From positions 1-47,737 of the forward strand of contig NZ_JABXYX010000057.1 in assembly GCF_017982655.1 (NCBI RefSeq): a DNA stretch of 47,737 nt. The letters run 5' to 3'. Source of the stretch: Brasilonema sp. CT11. Its GTDB lineage: Bacteria > Cyanobacteriota > Cyanobacteriia > Cyanobacteriales > Nostocaceae. The notes under the pieces were generated by a model. The model searched no databases. It saw only the letters and a program-made list of their open reading frames with translations, and was not told the origin of the DNA. The position numbers and the translations under genes were made by a program. Shown here in pieces: positions 26,858-36,202 of the stretch. Position 1 is the stretch's first letter, and each line of letters opens with the position of its first letter.

Positions 26858-27661
26858 TCAAAATTCAAATTCGTTTTGGGCTTTTGCTTGGGTTAACTTT
26901 TCTCTTAAGTTAACCCAACTTATTTCAGACGCTTCTTGATTGACAAGTAAGCGACCTTGTTGTAAGCATAAAAGCCGCGTACAAAACTTATAAGCTACCT
27001 CTAGCTGGTGATTGATCATAACAACCGTTGTTTGATAATTTTGAGCCAACTGGCTCAAAATTTCCACCAGATGGTCAGCCTGATTTACATCTAGGGCAGA
27101 GGTGGGTTCATCTAACAATAAAATTTTTGGTTGAATGACTAAAGCACGGGCGATCGCCACAAGCTGTCGTTGACCCAAAGAAAGCTGCACCTCAGTGCGT
27201 GTTAACCATTCATTTGGAATTTGCAACTGTTCTATCCAGTAACTCACACGTTCCTGAATTGTTTGTTTGGGTAAACCACGCAAAACCAGGGGATAAGCCA
27301 AAGCTTCTTTTACTGTCATTCCTAATAGCTTCGGCTCTTGAGATACCAGTGTCACTATGGAGCGTAGCTGCAATACAGGAATTTGGGAATACTCCTGATT
27401 CTCCAGATAAATTTTACCGCTTGTAGGTTCACTTAAACGGTTCAGCAAGCGTAATAAATAACTTTTTCCTGCACCAGATGGTCCAACAATAGCAACGCGT
27501 TCTCCCTCAAACACCTCAAAGGAAATATCCTGTAATATTGGATATCCCAATTGGTTATCCTGACTCTGAGTTTTCAGGCTGGCAAAAAGACTGACTTGTT
27601 CTAGTCGCAGTTGTGTTTTGAGGGTAAGTTTCCCCATCTGGGTGTCTTGTTGAATTTCCAA
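26858..27661 (-). CDS. ABC transporter ATP-binding protein (FetA/YbbA-like)
   Basis: A 267-residue ATPase with Walker A GPSGAGKS (60-67), Q-loop VSQEPKLLG, a variant signature LSLGQ and Walker B ILLLDEPTSALD; the switch His is in VMINHQ. The first 20-25 residues are polar, and a start at M9 is possible. It resembles ATPases paired with FetB/YbbM-type permeases (metal or phosphate-like export), but no permease gene is next to it here, so the substrate is open. It is convergent with the response regulator gene, with a 36-bp gap. Confidence 0.85.
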   Translation of the reverse strand: MEIQQDTQMGKLTLKTQLRLEQVSLFASLKTQSQDNQLGYPILQDISFEVFEGERVAIVGPSGAGKSYLLRLLNRLSEPTSGKIYLENQEYSQIPVLQLRSIVTLVSQEPKLLGMTVKEALAYPLVLRGLPKQTIQERVSYWIEQLQIPNEWLTRTEVQLSLGQRQLVAIARALVIQPKILLLDEPTSALDVNQADHLVEILSQLAQNYQTTVVMINHQLEVAYKFCTRLLCLQQGRLLVNQEASEISWVNLREKLTQAKAQNEFEF

Positions 27662-27812
27662 ATTAAACCTTTATGTGATGATTGTCACTCCAATTTAGCA
27701 AGCCACAGATAACGGATGCAGCAAATAGTTAGTCTTTGGGTTGCGCCCTTGACAACTTATTCGTTACATCCGCCGTACTGTAGATTCTCGATTGCCTACT
27801 TTAGGTGAAACT

Positions 27813-28379
27813 CTAATTTATATTGCCTTGTGCTAACGCTGTGGTGATTGTCCAACCATCAACCAATAGCAGCAATAGCGTCAAAAAAAGTAAAATTAAA
27901 TACATCCACGGTTGTGCTAAGGGATAGACATCTGTCGTATCTACCTGTGTCTTCTGTTGCACAAATTTCACCAAACGGGCAAACCCAACCACACGCATTG
28001 GTAGCAAGTAAGCTTTTCCTTCGTGAGTCAAAAAGTAGTAAACGATTCCTCCTTGACCAGTTGTGCGGGGTTTTAACTCTTTTATTTGAGACCAAGGTAA
28101 GGACCAGCCTTTGCGGAAAAAACGTGGCACCCACTGAGGATAAGTTAGCTGAATTCCCTGGTCATCTACAATTACACGTTCACTCAACGCTGCATACAGA
28201 CCAATAAAACCGATGATAATACCCACCCATAACAACGCTGGTGGTACGGGTGCTGCTGTTACCTGCGAGAGGAAAGGTAAGGGTGTGGTAAGTGCCACAT
28301 ATAGACACAAAAGTGTGATCCTAATTAAAGGAGATAGTCGAAAAACAGAAGATGAAGTATCGGCTGAGTTTGCTGTCAC
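27813..28379 (-). CDS. Hypothetical membrane protein with PH-like domain
   Basis: A 188-residue protein with two membrane segments near residues 15-36 and 47-65, and a third at 155-178. Between them a soluble part (ERVIVDDQGIQLTYPQW, SLPWSQIKELKPR, GKAYLLPMRVVGF) resembles bacterial PH-domain proteins, where a WxxI segment follows a beta strand. Function unknown. It lies between the ABC ATPase gene and the DUF4079 gene on the same strand, with gaps of 152 and 100 bp. Confidence 0.7.
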   Translation of the reverse strand: MTANSADTSSSVFRLSPLIRITLLCLYVALTTPLPFLSQVTAAPVPPALLWVGIIIGFIGLYAALSERVIVDDQGIQLTYPQWVPRFFRKGWSLPWSQIKELKPRTTGQGGIVYYFLTHEGKAYLLPMRVVGFARLVKFVQQKTQVDTTDVYPLAQPWMYLILLFLTLLLLLVDGWTITTALAQGNIN

Positions 28380-28479
28380 GGCTCCATCATGATCGTTGTA
28401 CTTTAAATTAATATTAGCTGCTAATAACCTGAGAGTAATTTTTCATAGCCTTTTTATTAACGAACTGAATCGTGATTGA

Positions 28480-28917
28480 TCATGGTAAGTACTTTTGTAC
28501 GACACTCCAGCCTGTTAACGATACCCAAGCAAAGCCAAAAAACAGGACAATATTAGCACTTATGTGGATACGTCTAGCCCAAAGTCGTCTAGCATTGATG
28601 AGCAATGCACTTCCAGCAGACAGCAAAACCAGCACCACTGCTGTCAAACCAGAAATCAGATGTGGCGAGTGTCCCAAAGAACCAAAGTGACCTAAAGTGC
28701 CAATAATGCCAATCAGTAGCAGAAGCAGCACTAAACTTACCATGCAACTGCCAATCATATGGTGAAAAGAATGCAGCCAGCTAGGTTCTTCTTGCTGTAG
28801 TCTTCTGGCACGAAACATCCAAACACCGGTTATCGCTAACAGTAAATAAGCTAGTAGCGATAAACCCATCGACCATGCTGCTATTCTCCACAGCCAAAGA
28901 AAAGAAGGTAGGTTCAT
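28480..28917 (-). CDS. DUF4079 cytochrome b561-like membrane protein
   Basis: The ATG at 28917 (MNLPSFLWLWRIAAW) is preferred; an in-frame ATG at 28938 would add seven residues. The protein has four hydrophobic segments and histidines at the membrane ends (SFHHMIG, HSPHLIS, RRIHISAN). This layout fits b561-type haem coordination, as suggested for DUF4079 proteins of cyanobacteria. It may carry electrons across a membrane, but haem binding is inferred only. It is downstream of the DUF1830 gene's terminator, so it probably has its own promoter. Confidence 0.78.
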   Translation of the reverse strand: MNLPSFLWLWRIAAWSMGLSLLAYLLLAITGVWMFRARRLQQEEPSWLHSFHHMIGSCMVSLVLLLLLIGIIGTLGHFGSLGHSPHLISGLTAVVLVLLSAGSALLINARRLWARRIHISANIVLFFGFAWVSLTGWSVVQKYLP

Positions 28918-28985
28918 AGTAAACATTGTAGATGGCACAGTGCAGTGATGGAGGCGATGAGGACATTAGTGAACACAAAACAAAA

Positions 28986-29011
28986 GAGGGTTGCTGAACT
29001 CAGCAACCCTC
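28986..29011 (-). terminator. Rho-independent terminator of the DUF1830 gene
   Basis: A perfect 12-bp stem, GAGGGTTGCTGA with TCAGCAACCCTC, has a two-base centre. On the minus strand it is followed by TTTTGTTTTG. It lies 23 bp past the stop of the gene at 29034-29426. Confidence 0.85.
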
Positions 29012-29033
29012 AAACTAAGCAAAATTGTTTTTC

Positions 29034-29426
29034 TTAATCAACGGATACTAAACCAGCGACTTGTAAGGATTTTATGAAATCTCCGGTTATTGTATTAATT
29101 TGCACAATTGGTTTTTTATTGATAGGGTCCATAACTGGTCTTGAATCTGTGTCAAACAAAAAACTGTTAGGTTCACTGATTGCAAGGCGATCGCACGGTA
29201 TTGTATCCGATAAAATTGCACTTGCCATCATGCCGGTGTGAATTTCAAGTTGAGCTTGTTTTGGTGCTTCAAAAACTAACCTTTGTCCAGGAAAAACAAC
29301 CCGTTCAAAGTACCAGTTAGGAACATTGGAGATGCGAGCCACCTGTATTTTACTTGTGGCATTTACGTAACAACAAAACAGTTTTCCCGATTGCTCAGGA
29401 GGTAGAGGATCTAATATTTGAGCCAT
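29034..29426 (-). CDS. DUF1830 protein
   Basis: A 130-residue cyanobacterial protein of DUF1830. KLFCCYVNATSKIQVARISNV, NWYFERVVFPGQRLVFEAP and LEIHTGMMAS are the family text as I know it. A Cys pair is near the start. No membrane segment or signal peptide is seen. Function unknown. The gene ends in a strong rho-independent terminator at 28986-29011, so it is a single-gene unit. Confidence 0.85.
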   Translation of the reverse strand: MAQILDPLPPEQSGKLFCCYVNATSKIQVARISNVPNWYFERVVFPGQRLVFEAPKQAQLEIHTGMMASAILSDTIPCDRLAISEPNSFLFDTDSRPVMDPINKKPIVQINTITGDFIKSLQVAGLVSVD

Positions 29427-29845
29427 AACTGCTGAGGAATTTTACGCCACTATTTTATATTACACCAGCAAACCTAGCACTGGCTGATCCCCAGTTGCTG
29501 TAACCCCGACTACCAACTGAAGTTTTCTAGATTATTTCTATCTTAAGATGTGCGAGTTTATGAAAAATTTGTAAAAATCTATGCCTTTTACGCAATTGTA
29601 CATTATGCTCCCACAAATATAATGTTCCCTGGTTCACTAAAAAATCAAAATTTTTGTGATTGACGTGTTTTCGCTAATTTTATAAACACAAATAAGGTAT
29701 ATGGATCATCACTTACCAAAGATAACTGGTGTTGTTGTAAAGCTATATGATGTATGAAAAAAAATTATAGAATCTCACCTCAGATACTAGAAATATGACA
29801 GCAGAATGTGCTCACCTAATTTTCACTGCTTTCAAGAAATCCTGG

Positions 29846-29906
29846 GGAGTAGGGGGGATAGAAGTGTAGGGGTGTAGGGGTGTAGGGGAATAGGGGTGTA
29901 GGGGAA
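29846..29906. repeat. TGTAGGGG tandem repeats in a 742-bp gap
   Basis: About six degenerate eight-base units of TGTAGGGG/AATAGGGG type occur in succession. A further palindromic repeat (GCGCCTCCGGCAATCGCC) lies at 29985-30020. The rest of 29427-30168 is A/T-rich with no gene seen. Confidence 0.75.
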
Positions 29907-30168
29907 AAGAGTGTTTTTTCCATTCATAGCGGGTGGTGTTAATTTTAGATTCAATATGAACCCAAAAATAGAGGCGTTAAGCTAGCTGCGCCTCCGGCAA
30001 TCGCCACCCGTGGCGCTGCTTTCAATAAACACAATAGAATAATCAATAATCTGGGTGAATGTCAAGTAATATTAAGATATAGGACAAAAAACAAAATAAA
30101 CACTTCTTTAAAAGATATTGTTCTCGCCTTCCGTTGAAAACAGCAAGATAGAAGTTGGAAAATTTGTG

Positions 30169-31740
30169 ATGGACAATCGAATTCTGTATGTTCGCCTTCC
30201 TTGTAACCCGATCTTTCCTATTGGGGTAGTTTATCTTGCAGATCACGTTCACAAGCTGTTTCCCACAATTGAACAGCGGATTTTTGATTTGGGGACAGTA
30301 CCGCCTTTAGATTACGCTTGTGCTCTGGATCAGTGCATCGATGAATTCAAACCCACACTACTAGTGTATTCGTGGCGAGATATCCAAATTTATGCTCCTG
30401 TGGGTGGACGTGGTGGTAACCCATTACAATATTCCTTTGAAATTTTCTATGCCAAAAACCCCCTAGTGAAATTACACGGTGCTTTTGGCGGCTTACGGAT
30501 GCTGACAAGTTACTATGGGGAACTGTGGCGTAACCTCGGATTAATCAAACGTGGTTTGAAACGTGCCCAAAAATATCATCCAGATATCCGCGTCGTTGTG
30601 GGTGGTGGTGCTGTGAGTGTATTTTACGAACAGCTTGGTAAAAGTCTACCAAAGGGGACAATTGTTTCTGTCGGTGAGGGCGAAACCCTGCTAGAAAAAC
30701 TTTTAACTGGAACAGAGTTTAGTTCGGAGCGTTGCTATATAGTGGGAGAATCTCAACCACGTACACGCCTGATCCACGAACAACCCACTCCAGTACAAAA
30801 AACTGCTTGTAACTACGACTATATCGAAAGCATCTGGTCCGAGTTTAGTTATTACCTACAGGAAGGAGATTTCTACATCGGTGTGCAAACCAAACGTGGT
30901 TGTCCCCATAACTGCTGCTATTGCGTTTACACGGTTGTAGAAGGTAAACAGGTACGTATCAATCCTGCGGATGAAGTTGTTGCCGAAATGCGACAACTTT
31001 ACAATCGGGGCATACGTAACTTCTGGTTTACCGATGCCCAATTCATCCCCGCCCGAAAATTTATCGAAGATGCAGAGGAACTGCTACAGAAAATCGTCGA
31101 TTCCGGAATGACAGATATTCACTGGGCAGCATACATCCGCGCTGACAACCTGACACCAAAGACGTGTGAGTTGATGGTGAAAACTGGGATGAACTACTTT
31201 GAAATTGGTATTACCAGTGGTTCTCAAGAACTTGTTCGTAAGATGCGCATGGGCTATAACCTGCGAACAGTCTTACAAAACTGTCGCGACTTAAAAGCTG
31301 CTGGATTTAACGACTTAGTCTCTGTCAACTACTCCTTTAACGTTATTGACGAACGCCCCGAAACTATTCGCCAAACGATCGCCTACCACCGCGAATTAGA
31401 AAAAATTTTTGGTGCTGACAAAGTTGAACCTGCGATCTTCTTCATCGGGCTACAACCTCATACCCATTTAGAAGAGTATGCCTTTAAAGAAGGAATCGTT
31501 AAACAGGGGTACAATCCAATGAGCCATATGCCCTGGAATGCTAGAAAACTTCTCTGGAATCCCGAACCTCTCGGTTCCTTCTTTGGTGAAGTCTGCTTAG
31601 AAGCATGGCGACGCAACCCCAACGACTTCGGACGCGAAGTTATGAAAATTTTAGAGGAAAGAGTCGGCTGTGCTGATTTAGAGGAAGCACTTTGTGCACC
31701 CCTTGAGGTGAAAGAGAAAAAGTTGCTTGCAGTATCATAA
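30169..31740 (+). CDS. B12-binding-domain radical SAM protein (BchE-like class)
   Basis: The protein is 523 residues from the ATG at 30169; an upstream TTG at 30118 is less likely. Residues 1-200 form a cobalamin-binding-type Rossmann domain (LPCNPIFPIGVVYLADHV, VVVGGGAVSVFY, VGEGE). The radical SAM core carries CPHNCCYC with C245, C249 and C252, then INPADEVVAEM and WAAYIRADNLTP. C-terminal text (MSHMPWN, LEAWRRNPNDFG) is distinct. The layout is that of class B methylases and of BchE/oxidative cyclase enzymes. The substrate is unknown. It stands alone, flanked by repeats upstream and a convergent gene downstream. Confidence 0.85.
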   Translation: MDNRILYVRLPCNPIFPIGVVYLADHVHKLFPTIEQRIFDLGTVPPLDYACALDQCIDEFKPTLLVYSWRDIQIYAPVGGRGGNPLQYSFEIFYAKNPLVKLHGAFGGLRMLTSYYGELWRNLGLIKRGLKRAQKYHPDIRVVVGGGAVSVFYEQLGKSLPKGTIVSVGEGETLLEKLLTGTEFSSERCYIVGESQPRTRLIHEQPTPVQKTACNYDYIESIWSEFSYYLQEGDFYIGVQTKRGCPHNCCYCVYTVVEGKQVRINPADEVVAEMRQLYNRGIRNFWFTDAQFIPARKFIEDAEELLQKIVDSGMTDIHWAAYIRADNLTPKTCELMVKTGMNYFEIGITSGSQELVRKMRMGYNLRTVLQNCRDLKAAGFNDLVSVNYSFNVIDERPETIRQTIAYHRELEKIFGADKVEPAIFFIGLQPHTHLEEYAFKEGIVKQGYNPMSHMPWNARKLLWNPEPLGSFFGEVCLEAWRRNPNDFGREVMKILEERVGCADLEEALCAPLEVKEKKLLAVS

Positions 31741-31795
31741 CCTTTGTCCCCCGTCAACTATTCTTATTTCCAGCTTGCGGGGGAACATAGTGTTT

Positions 31796-33763
31796 TTAAA
31801 ATTTTTCTAAAACCATTACACCGCGTGCATCATTAATTGTCTTGTAAATTAAATCTTGGAATGCTGGATATTCTTCAGCACTATAAATATCATTTTTGAT
31901 CATTAAATTGCGCTGAACGCGAATGTATCCGTTGCCTGATTCATAACGGCATTTGTATTCTCCAGCAGCGTTTGAGAAGCTTCTATTTTCAGGTAAATGA
32001 CTAATTTTATATCCAGTAGGTAGTATAATTTTGTACTCCCAACTTGCATTCCCTGCTCCTACAACCAGGGGATAGGAACGCTTATTAAATCTGATAAATC
32101 CGCGCAGCGATTGTGGATTTATCGTACTAATCCCAAAGGGCGTACTGAAATAAATTTGTTTGTCTATACTTACGGCATAAGGGCTAAGCCATTTGCCCTT
32201 GACTGTCACAGGTTGATCTAGATTATTGAGATCACTAGTTTCTAGGCTACCACTGCCCCCTTCAGGAGTTGCAGCAAGAAGTTTATTGATAATTTGGTCT
32301 GGTTTATCGGAAGCAAAATAGCGCCTATATAAACTGTTAATACTTCCGAAGTATTGCACTTCACTTTGCCCGTTGATGCTTCCATCGTTAGCAATTGTGA
32401 TTGTACTAGTGATGAAATAGCGATTTTGATTAGCAATGGATTTTGGCGTGTATGCAGTCAGACCTTTTTGTGTTGCCATTACTACAAATTTATTGTGTAA
32501 AGAAACATCCAGTTGTCCAAAAGATGCATAATTATCAGTCGGATTTGCAAAAATCTTGTAATCAGGTAGATAAATGATTGCATGATTAAACTGAGAACTT
32601 GTTGGTAATGGAACTGTTTGATATATCGAACCCCAGTTAACTAACACAGGCACAGAATTAATACCTTTGGCTTTTAGCAAAGTTTGCATTAAAAGCACAT
32701 AATCTTTACAATCTCCATAACCATTTCGCAAAATTGCTGTGGAAGTATGGGGTATGTAGCCTGCAGATTCTGTCAGGTAAACGGCAACATATTTAATATT
32801 TTGAGCAACCCAGTTATAGATTAATCGTGTCGCTTCAATACCTTGTTTGTCTCCTGTAATTTTGTCTGCCAGCTTTTTCATTTCTGGTGTCACCACAACC
32901 TTGTCGTGCCAATTCCGCCAAACGATTTTACCCAATTCCTCCCAACTATCAAGATTGGAAAACACAAAGATAGAATCAACATCTGTAGGATCAACCATGT
33001 CATTTTCAGACTGACGGGCTGGCTGGTTGGCAATCACAGCCGTAATTATCCTGCGATCGCCTTGAATTTTATCACTCACCACATAAGCACCCCGTTTTTT
33101 CCAGCGCAGTTTGAGTGAAGTTGGTATGGAGATTTGCACGGTTTCCTTAACCGATGACTCTCGAAATGATGGAGTCTCCATATCACTGAAGTCAATTGAT
33201 GGCTTTTTCTGAGTCAGTTTCCATTTAACGAAGGTTTGGCTACCTACCATCAGTTTTGGAAACACCACAGTTGTTGTCATACTGTTGGAAAATCCGGGTG
33301 CATCCTGTGACTCCTGGCTTGGGCGGGTGAAAATATTTTCTTCAGTGACTTTGACTTTTTCCCCATTCGGTTGAATCACATAAGCCTCAACTAATTCCAA
33401 TGATTGAGTGTCAGGAGAATAACTCTGGTTTGCCCGCTGCCAATCTTCAATTCCCTGTGGAGTTAGCAAAGTCATCCGTTGGGCAATCACTTCTGTATAG
33501 GTGTAGTCGAGATTGACTTGGTAGTGATTCTCATAGTTGTCCATTCTGGCATTGTCAACCACTGGTTTAGCCGGTGGAGTGGTTGGCTGTTTTTCGGTGG
33601 TAGTGCCTGCTGTTTTAACTGGAGTTTGAACCTTCCCGTTAAGAGTTTGGGAACTTAAAAGCTGTCTAACCTCAGTGCCATAGGCTTTCATCGGCACTAT
33701 ACTTAAGAGTATGCCGTAAATTAAAGTAGTATTTAGTATTAGTATTTCTGTGACGAATTTCAT
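31796..33763 (-). CDS. DUF3857 / transglutaminase-like secreted protein
   Basis: A 655-residue protein. Residues 1-29 form a signal peptide (TLIYGILLSIVPMKAYG). A Pro/Thr-rich linker follows, then a DUF3857 domain (about 75-270, with LELVEAYVIQPNGEKVKV). A transglutaminase-like core is at about 295-420, with C352 in GYGDCKDYVLLM and H394 in FNHAIIY. The third triad position, usually Asp in a DPT motif, is Asn here (FANPTD), although D410 is near. The C-terminal 200 residues are beta-rich. It probably acts in the periplasm on protein or peptidoglycan partners. Single-gene unit, convergent with the radical SAM gene. Confidence 0.85.
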   Translation of the reverse strand: MKFVTEILILNTTLIYGILLSIVPMKAYGTEVRQLLSSQTLNGKVQTPVKTAGTTTEKQPTTPPAKPVVDNARMDNYENHYQVNLDYTYTEVIAQRMTLLTPQGIEDWQRANQSYSPDTQSLELVEAYVIQPNGEKVKVTEENIFTRPSQESQDAPGFSNSMTTTVVFPKLMVGSQTFVKWKLTQKKPSIDFSDMETPSFRESSVKETVQISIPTSLKLRWKKRGAYVVSDKIQGDRRIITAVIANQPARQSENDMVDPTDVDSIFVFSNLDSWEELGKIVWRNWHDKVVVTPEMKKLADKITGDKQGIEATRLIYNWVAQNIKYVAVYLTESAGYIPHTSTAILRNGYGDCKDYVLLMQTLLKAKGINSVPVLVNWGSIYQTVPLPTSSQFNHAIIYLPDYKIFANPTDNYASFGQLDVSLHNKFVVMATQKGLTAYTPKSIANQNRYFITSTITIANDGSINGQSEVQYFGSINSLYRRYFASDKPDQIINKLLAATPEGGSGSLETSDLNNLDQPVTVKGKWLSPYAVSIDKQIYFSTPFGISTINPQSLRGFIRFNKRSYPLVVGAGNASWEYKIILPTGYKISHLPENRSFSNAAGEYKCRYESGNGYIRVQRNLMIKNDIYSAEEYPAFQDLIYKTINDARGVMVLEKF

Positions 33764-33848
33764 CAGGAATTTTCGTATTTTTTATGGTGATAAACTTGTT
33801 AATAGTAATACACTACCTTCAGTTGTCTTCAATCCTGTTCTTTGTAAG

Positions 33849-33950
33849 CGCACAGCGCATAGCAATCCCTATGCCTACGGCTTGCGGCACACTGATCACA
33901 AAATCACCATTGTAGCCCTCAGTGCATTGGCGTGGCGTAGCCTTTAAACA
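33849..33950. repeat. Palindromic repeat fragments between the divergent genes
   Basis: CGCATAGC, CCTATGCCTACGGC and TTGGCGTGGCGTAGCC segments belong to the GCCTACGGC-type repeats seen at 43140-43385. The gap ends with an AGCGTCCCTAGCGTCTTTGCGGTTC-like stretch near 34020, also seen in shorter form at 4400 and 11290. No gene seen. Confidence 0.5.
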
Positions 33951-34062
33951 GTAAACTAAAAATAATCAGCGCAAACTTCAAATTCAATTCAAAACTCAAA
34001 ACTTTCTCATTTCTCTCTTCCTTAGCGTCCCTAGCGTCTTTGCGGTTCACCTAATTAAACTC

Positions 34063-35460
34063 ATGTTAGAAGGCTCAATTTTACAAAAGCTAGAAGCAGC
34101 TCATCGCCATAGTAAAAGACCAATTCAATACGGCGTTTACTACAAAAATACCTTGGTTTCCTTGTGTCATGCTCTGGAAGACCACATTTTAACTGACGAC
34201 AGTACACCTTTAGTCATCACAGCCTTCCAACAAGGAAAATGGTATTTGCAAGAAGCCGAAAGATATGCAGATATTGCTAAAAAATCCGGTCAAATCGCGA
34301 TCATGGCTTCCCTGGATACAGGCTTTGCTGAACATCCCACAAGCCAGTTGCCCAATGTGAACCTGGTAGGATTAGATTCAACTGATCCAGTGGCGGAGGA
34401 ATGGCACTTGATTATTCTCGCCCCTGGATACACAGCAATGGTAATTTGTCAAGAATTATCAGAAGCTGATTATGGTTCTAGCGGAGTACCTGCATCAGAT
34501 GTAGAGCGAAAATTCTACGGCTTGTGGACATTTGAGCCAGAGTTAGTCAAAGAAACAGCAGAATTGGCAATTTCCCACATCGGAGAATATAACCCAGAAC
34601 TGGCACAAAAACTTAAGGCACATAAACAGGCAATTCAGTCGCGTCTTGCAACACCAGAAGACTTGAGTGCAGTGGTTTCTCGGGTAGTAGATTACCTGCA
34701 AACAGGGCAAGTGAACATTTCCGTGCCTACTGCAACTCGCCATCAAGCCTTGGATGGTAACCTGGTTTCCAACGAAATCCAAGCATTTTTACGGATGGCG
34801 CAAATTATTGATGCTACTGATACTACCAATCCAATGGCAGCGGCGGAAGTGGTAGCGCTAGCAGAAACAATGGGGCAACTTTTGGATATTCCTGCATGGC
34901 AGATGAAACGTTTGCGTTTTGCAGCTTTGCTGCACCGTATAGATCCATTGCAAAGAGTAGAAAGCGTTCTTTCTCCTGGAACTTCTACACGCTACCAAGA
35001 AGATGTACCCACTTGTGCCTTGAGTTGTCCTTTGGTACCAGGAGCGCAAGTTCTGCGAACTATGCCACAATTGCGAGCGATCGCCCAAATCATCACACAT
35101 CAAACTGAGTACTGGGATGGTACAGGTGAACCAGCCGGGTTAGCTGGAGATGAAATTCCTTTGGAGTCGAGAATTCTCGCATTAGTCGCTGATTTCCAAT
35201 GGCGGCTGAATCAGAAAGAAAACTCTTTAGATAATCGCGAGGAGATATTTGCTCAAGCTTTAGAAGAGTGCAGGCAACTGCAATCCTATCGGTTTGATCC
35301 TAAACTTGTAGATACACTCGCTTTATTAGTCATGGGTTTACAACAGGGACTGGATGTACCTGTGGTGACGCCTAAAGCTAGCACTAGTATGTGGCTACTC
35401 AATAGCAGGTTAGATAGCGAAAGCAAAACTGGTGAGCAGATTCGCAGTTACGGCAAATAA
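34063..35460 (+). CDS. DICT sensory domain - HD-like signalling protein
   Basis: A 465-residue cytoplasmic protein. Residues 1-200 fit the DICT sensor domain (SKRPIQYGVYYKNTLVSLCHALED, FYGLWTFEP), found on cyanobacterial signalling proteins. Residues 240-430 resemble an HD-GYP-type phosphohydrolase: LLHRID near 288 stands where HDIGK is expected, and HQTEYWDGTGEP near 346 corresponds to the HHExxDGxGYP motif. Several metal-binding residues differ, so c-di-GMP hydrolysis is doubtful and it may be a sensor or adaptor. ATG start. It is 93 bp upstream of the pentapeptide-repeat gene. Confidence 0.8.
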   Translation: MLEGSILQKLEAAHRHSKRPIQYGVYYKNTLVSLCHALEDHILTDDSTPLVITAFQQGKWYLQEAERYADIAKKSGQIAIMASLDTGFAEHPTSQLPNVNLVGLDSTDPVAEEWHLIILAPGYTAMVICQELSEADYGSSGVPASDVERKFYGLWTFEPELVKETAELAISHIGEYNPELAQKLKAHKQAIQSRLATPEDLSAVVSRVVDYLQTGQVNISVPTATRHQALDGNLVSNEIQAFLRMAQIIDATDTTNPMAAAEVVALAETMGQLLDIPAWQMKRLRFAALLHRIDPLQRVESVLSPGTSTRYQEDVPTCALSCPLVPGAQVLRTMPQLRAIAQIITHQTEYWDGTGEPAGLAGDEIPLESRILALVADFQWRLNQKENSLDNREEIFAQALEECRQLQSYRFDPKLVDTLALLVMGLQQGLDVPVVTPKASTSMWLLNSRLDSESKTGEQIRSYGK

Positions 35461-35553
35461 TCATTTGATACAAAAGCTCACAGACGCTGAGAAAGTCTTT
35501 GTACCTTTGTGTCTGTGTGCAAAATTTAATTATCTTGATAATCCATAATTTAT

Positions 35554-36192
35554 ATGAACATAGAAGAAATTCGATTAGGAAAACTCAAAAATCTGCCAGG
35601 AACAAATTTAGAGGATGAAGATTTATCAAACGCTGATTTAAGTCGCGTTAATCTTGCTGGTGCTCACCTTGTTGGCACAATTTTTACAGGTTCAAAACTC
35701 GAAGGTGGACATTTAGAAGGTGCAAATTTGATGGGAGCCAACCTCGTAGAAACTGACTTGCGGGCGAACCTTATGGGAGCGAACTTGATGCAAGCAGATT
35801 TGACGGGTGCTGACTTACGAGGTGGGAATTTGCGTGGTGCTAATTTAATGGGAGCAAGACTGAGTGAAGTCTCGCTTGCAGGTGCTTTTTTGAGTGGTGC
35901 CAATTTGATGAATGTTAATTTGCAAGGAGTTGACTTTCGAGGTGCTGACTTGCGAGGCGCGAATTTGACTGGGGCGAATCTTAAAGGTGCAGACTTGAGT
36001 CGCGCTGATTTGCAAGGTGCGTTGTTAAGTGAGGCGAATTTGGAAGAAACTGACTTGCGCAAAGCCAATCTTGCTGGTGCGAATTTGACGGGTGCTAATT
36101 TACTTTGTGCTGAATTAGACGGTGCTAATTTGAGTGGCGTGAATTTGGAGAGGGCGTGTTTGGTAGGGACATCGGTTGAGAGAGTTTCGTAA
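35554..36192 (+). CDS. Pentapeptide-repeat protein
   Basis: A 212-residue protein, almost all of it A(D/N)LXX pentapeptides from about residue 24 to 205 (ANLMGANLMQADLTGADLRG). This predicts a right-handed quadrilateral beta helix of about eight or nine coils. Such proteins are very common in cyanobacteria, and most have no known partner. The short N-terminal cap (MNIEEIRLGKLKNLPG) is polar. It ends 10 bp before the small antitoxin-like ORF, so the two may be co-transcribed. ATG start. Confidence 0.92.
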   Translation: MNIEEIRLGKLKNLPGTNLEDEDLSNADLSRVNLAGAHLVGTIFTGSKLEGGHLEGANLMGANLVETDLRANLMGANLMQADLTGADLRGGNLRGANLMGARLSEVSLAGAFLSGANLMNVNLQGVDFRGADLRGANLTGANLKGADLSRADLQGALLSEANLEETDLRKANLAGANLTGANLLCAELDGANLSGVNLERACLVGTSVERVS

Positions 36193-36202
36193 GGAAAAAG
36201 TT

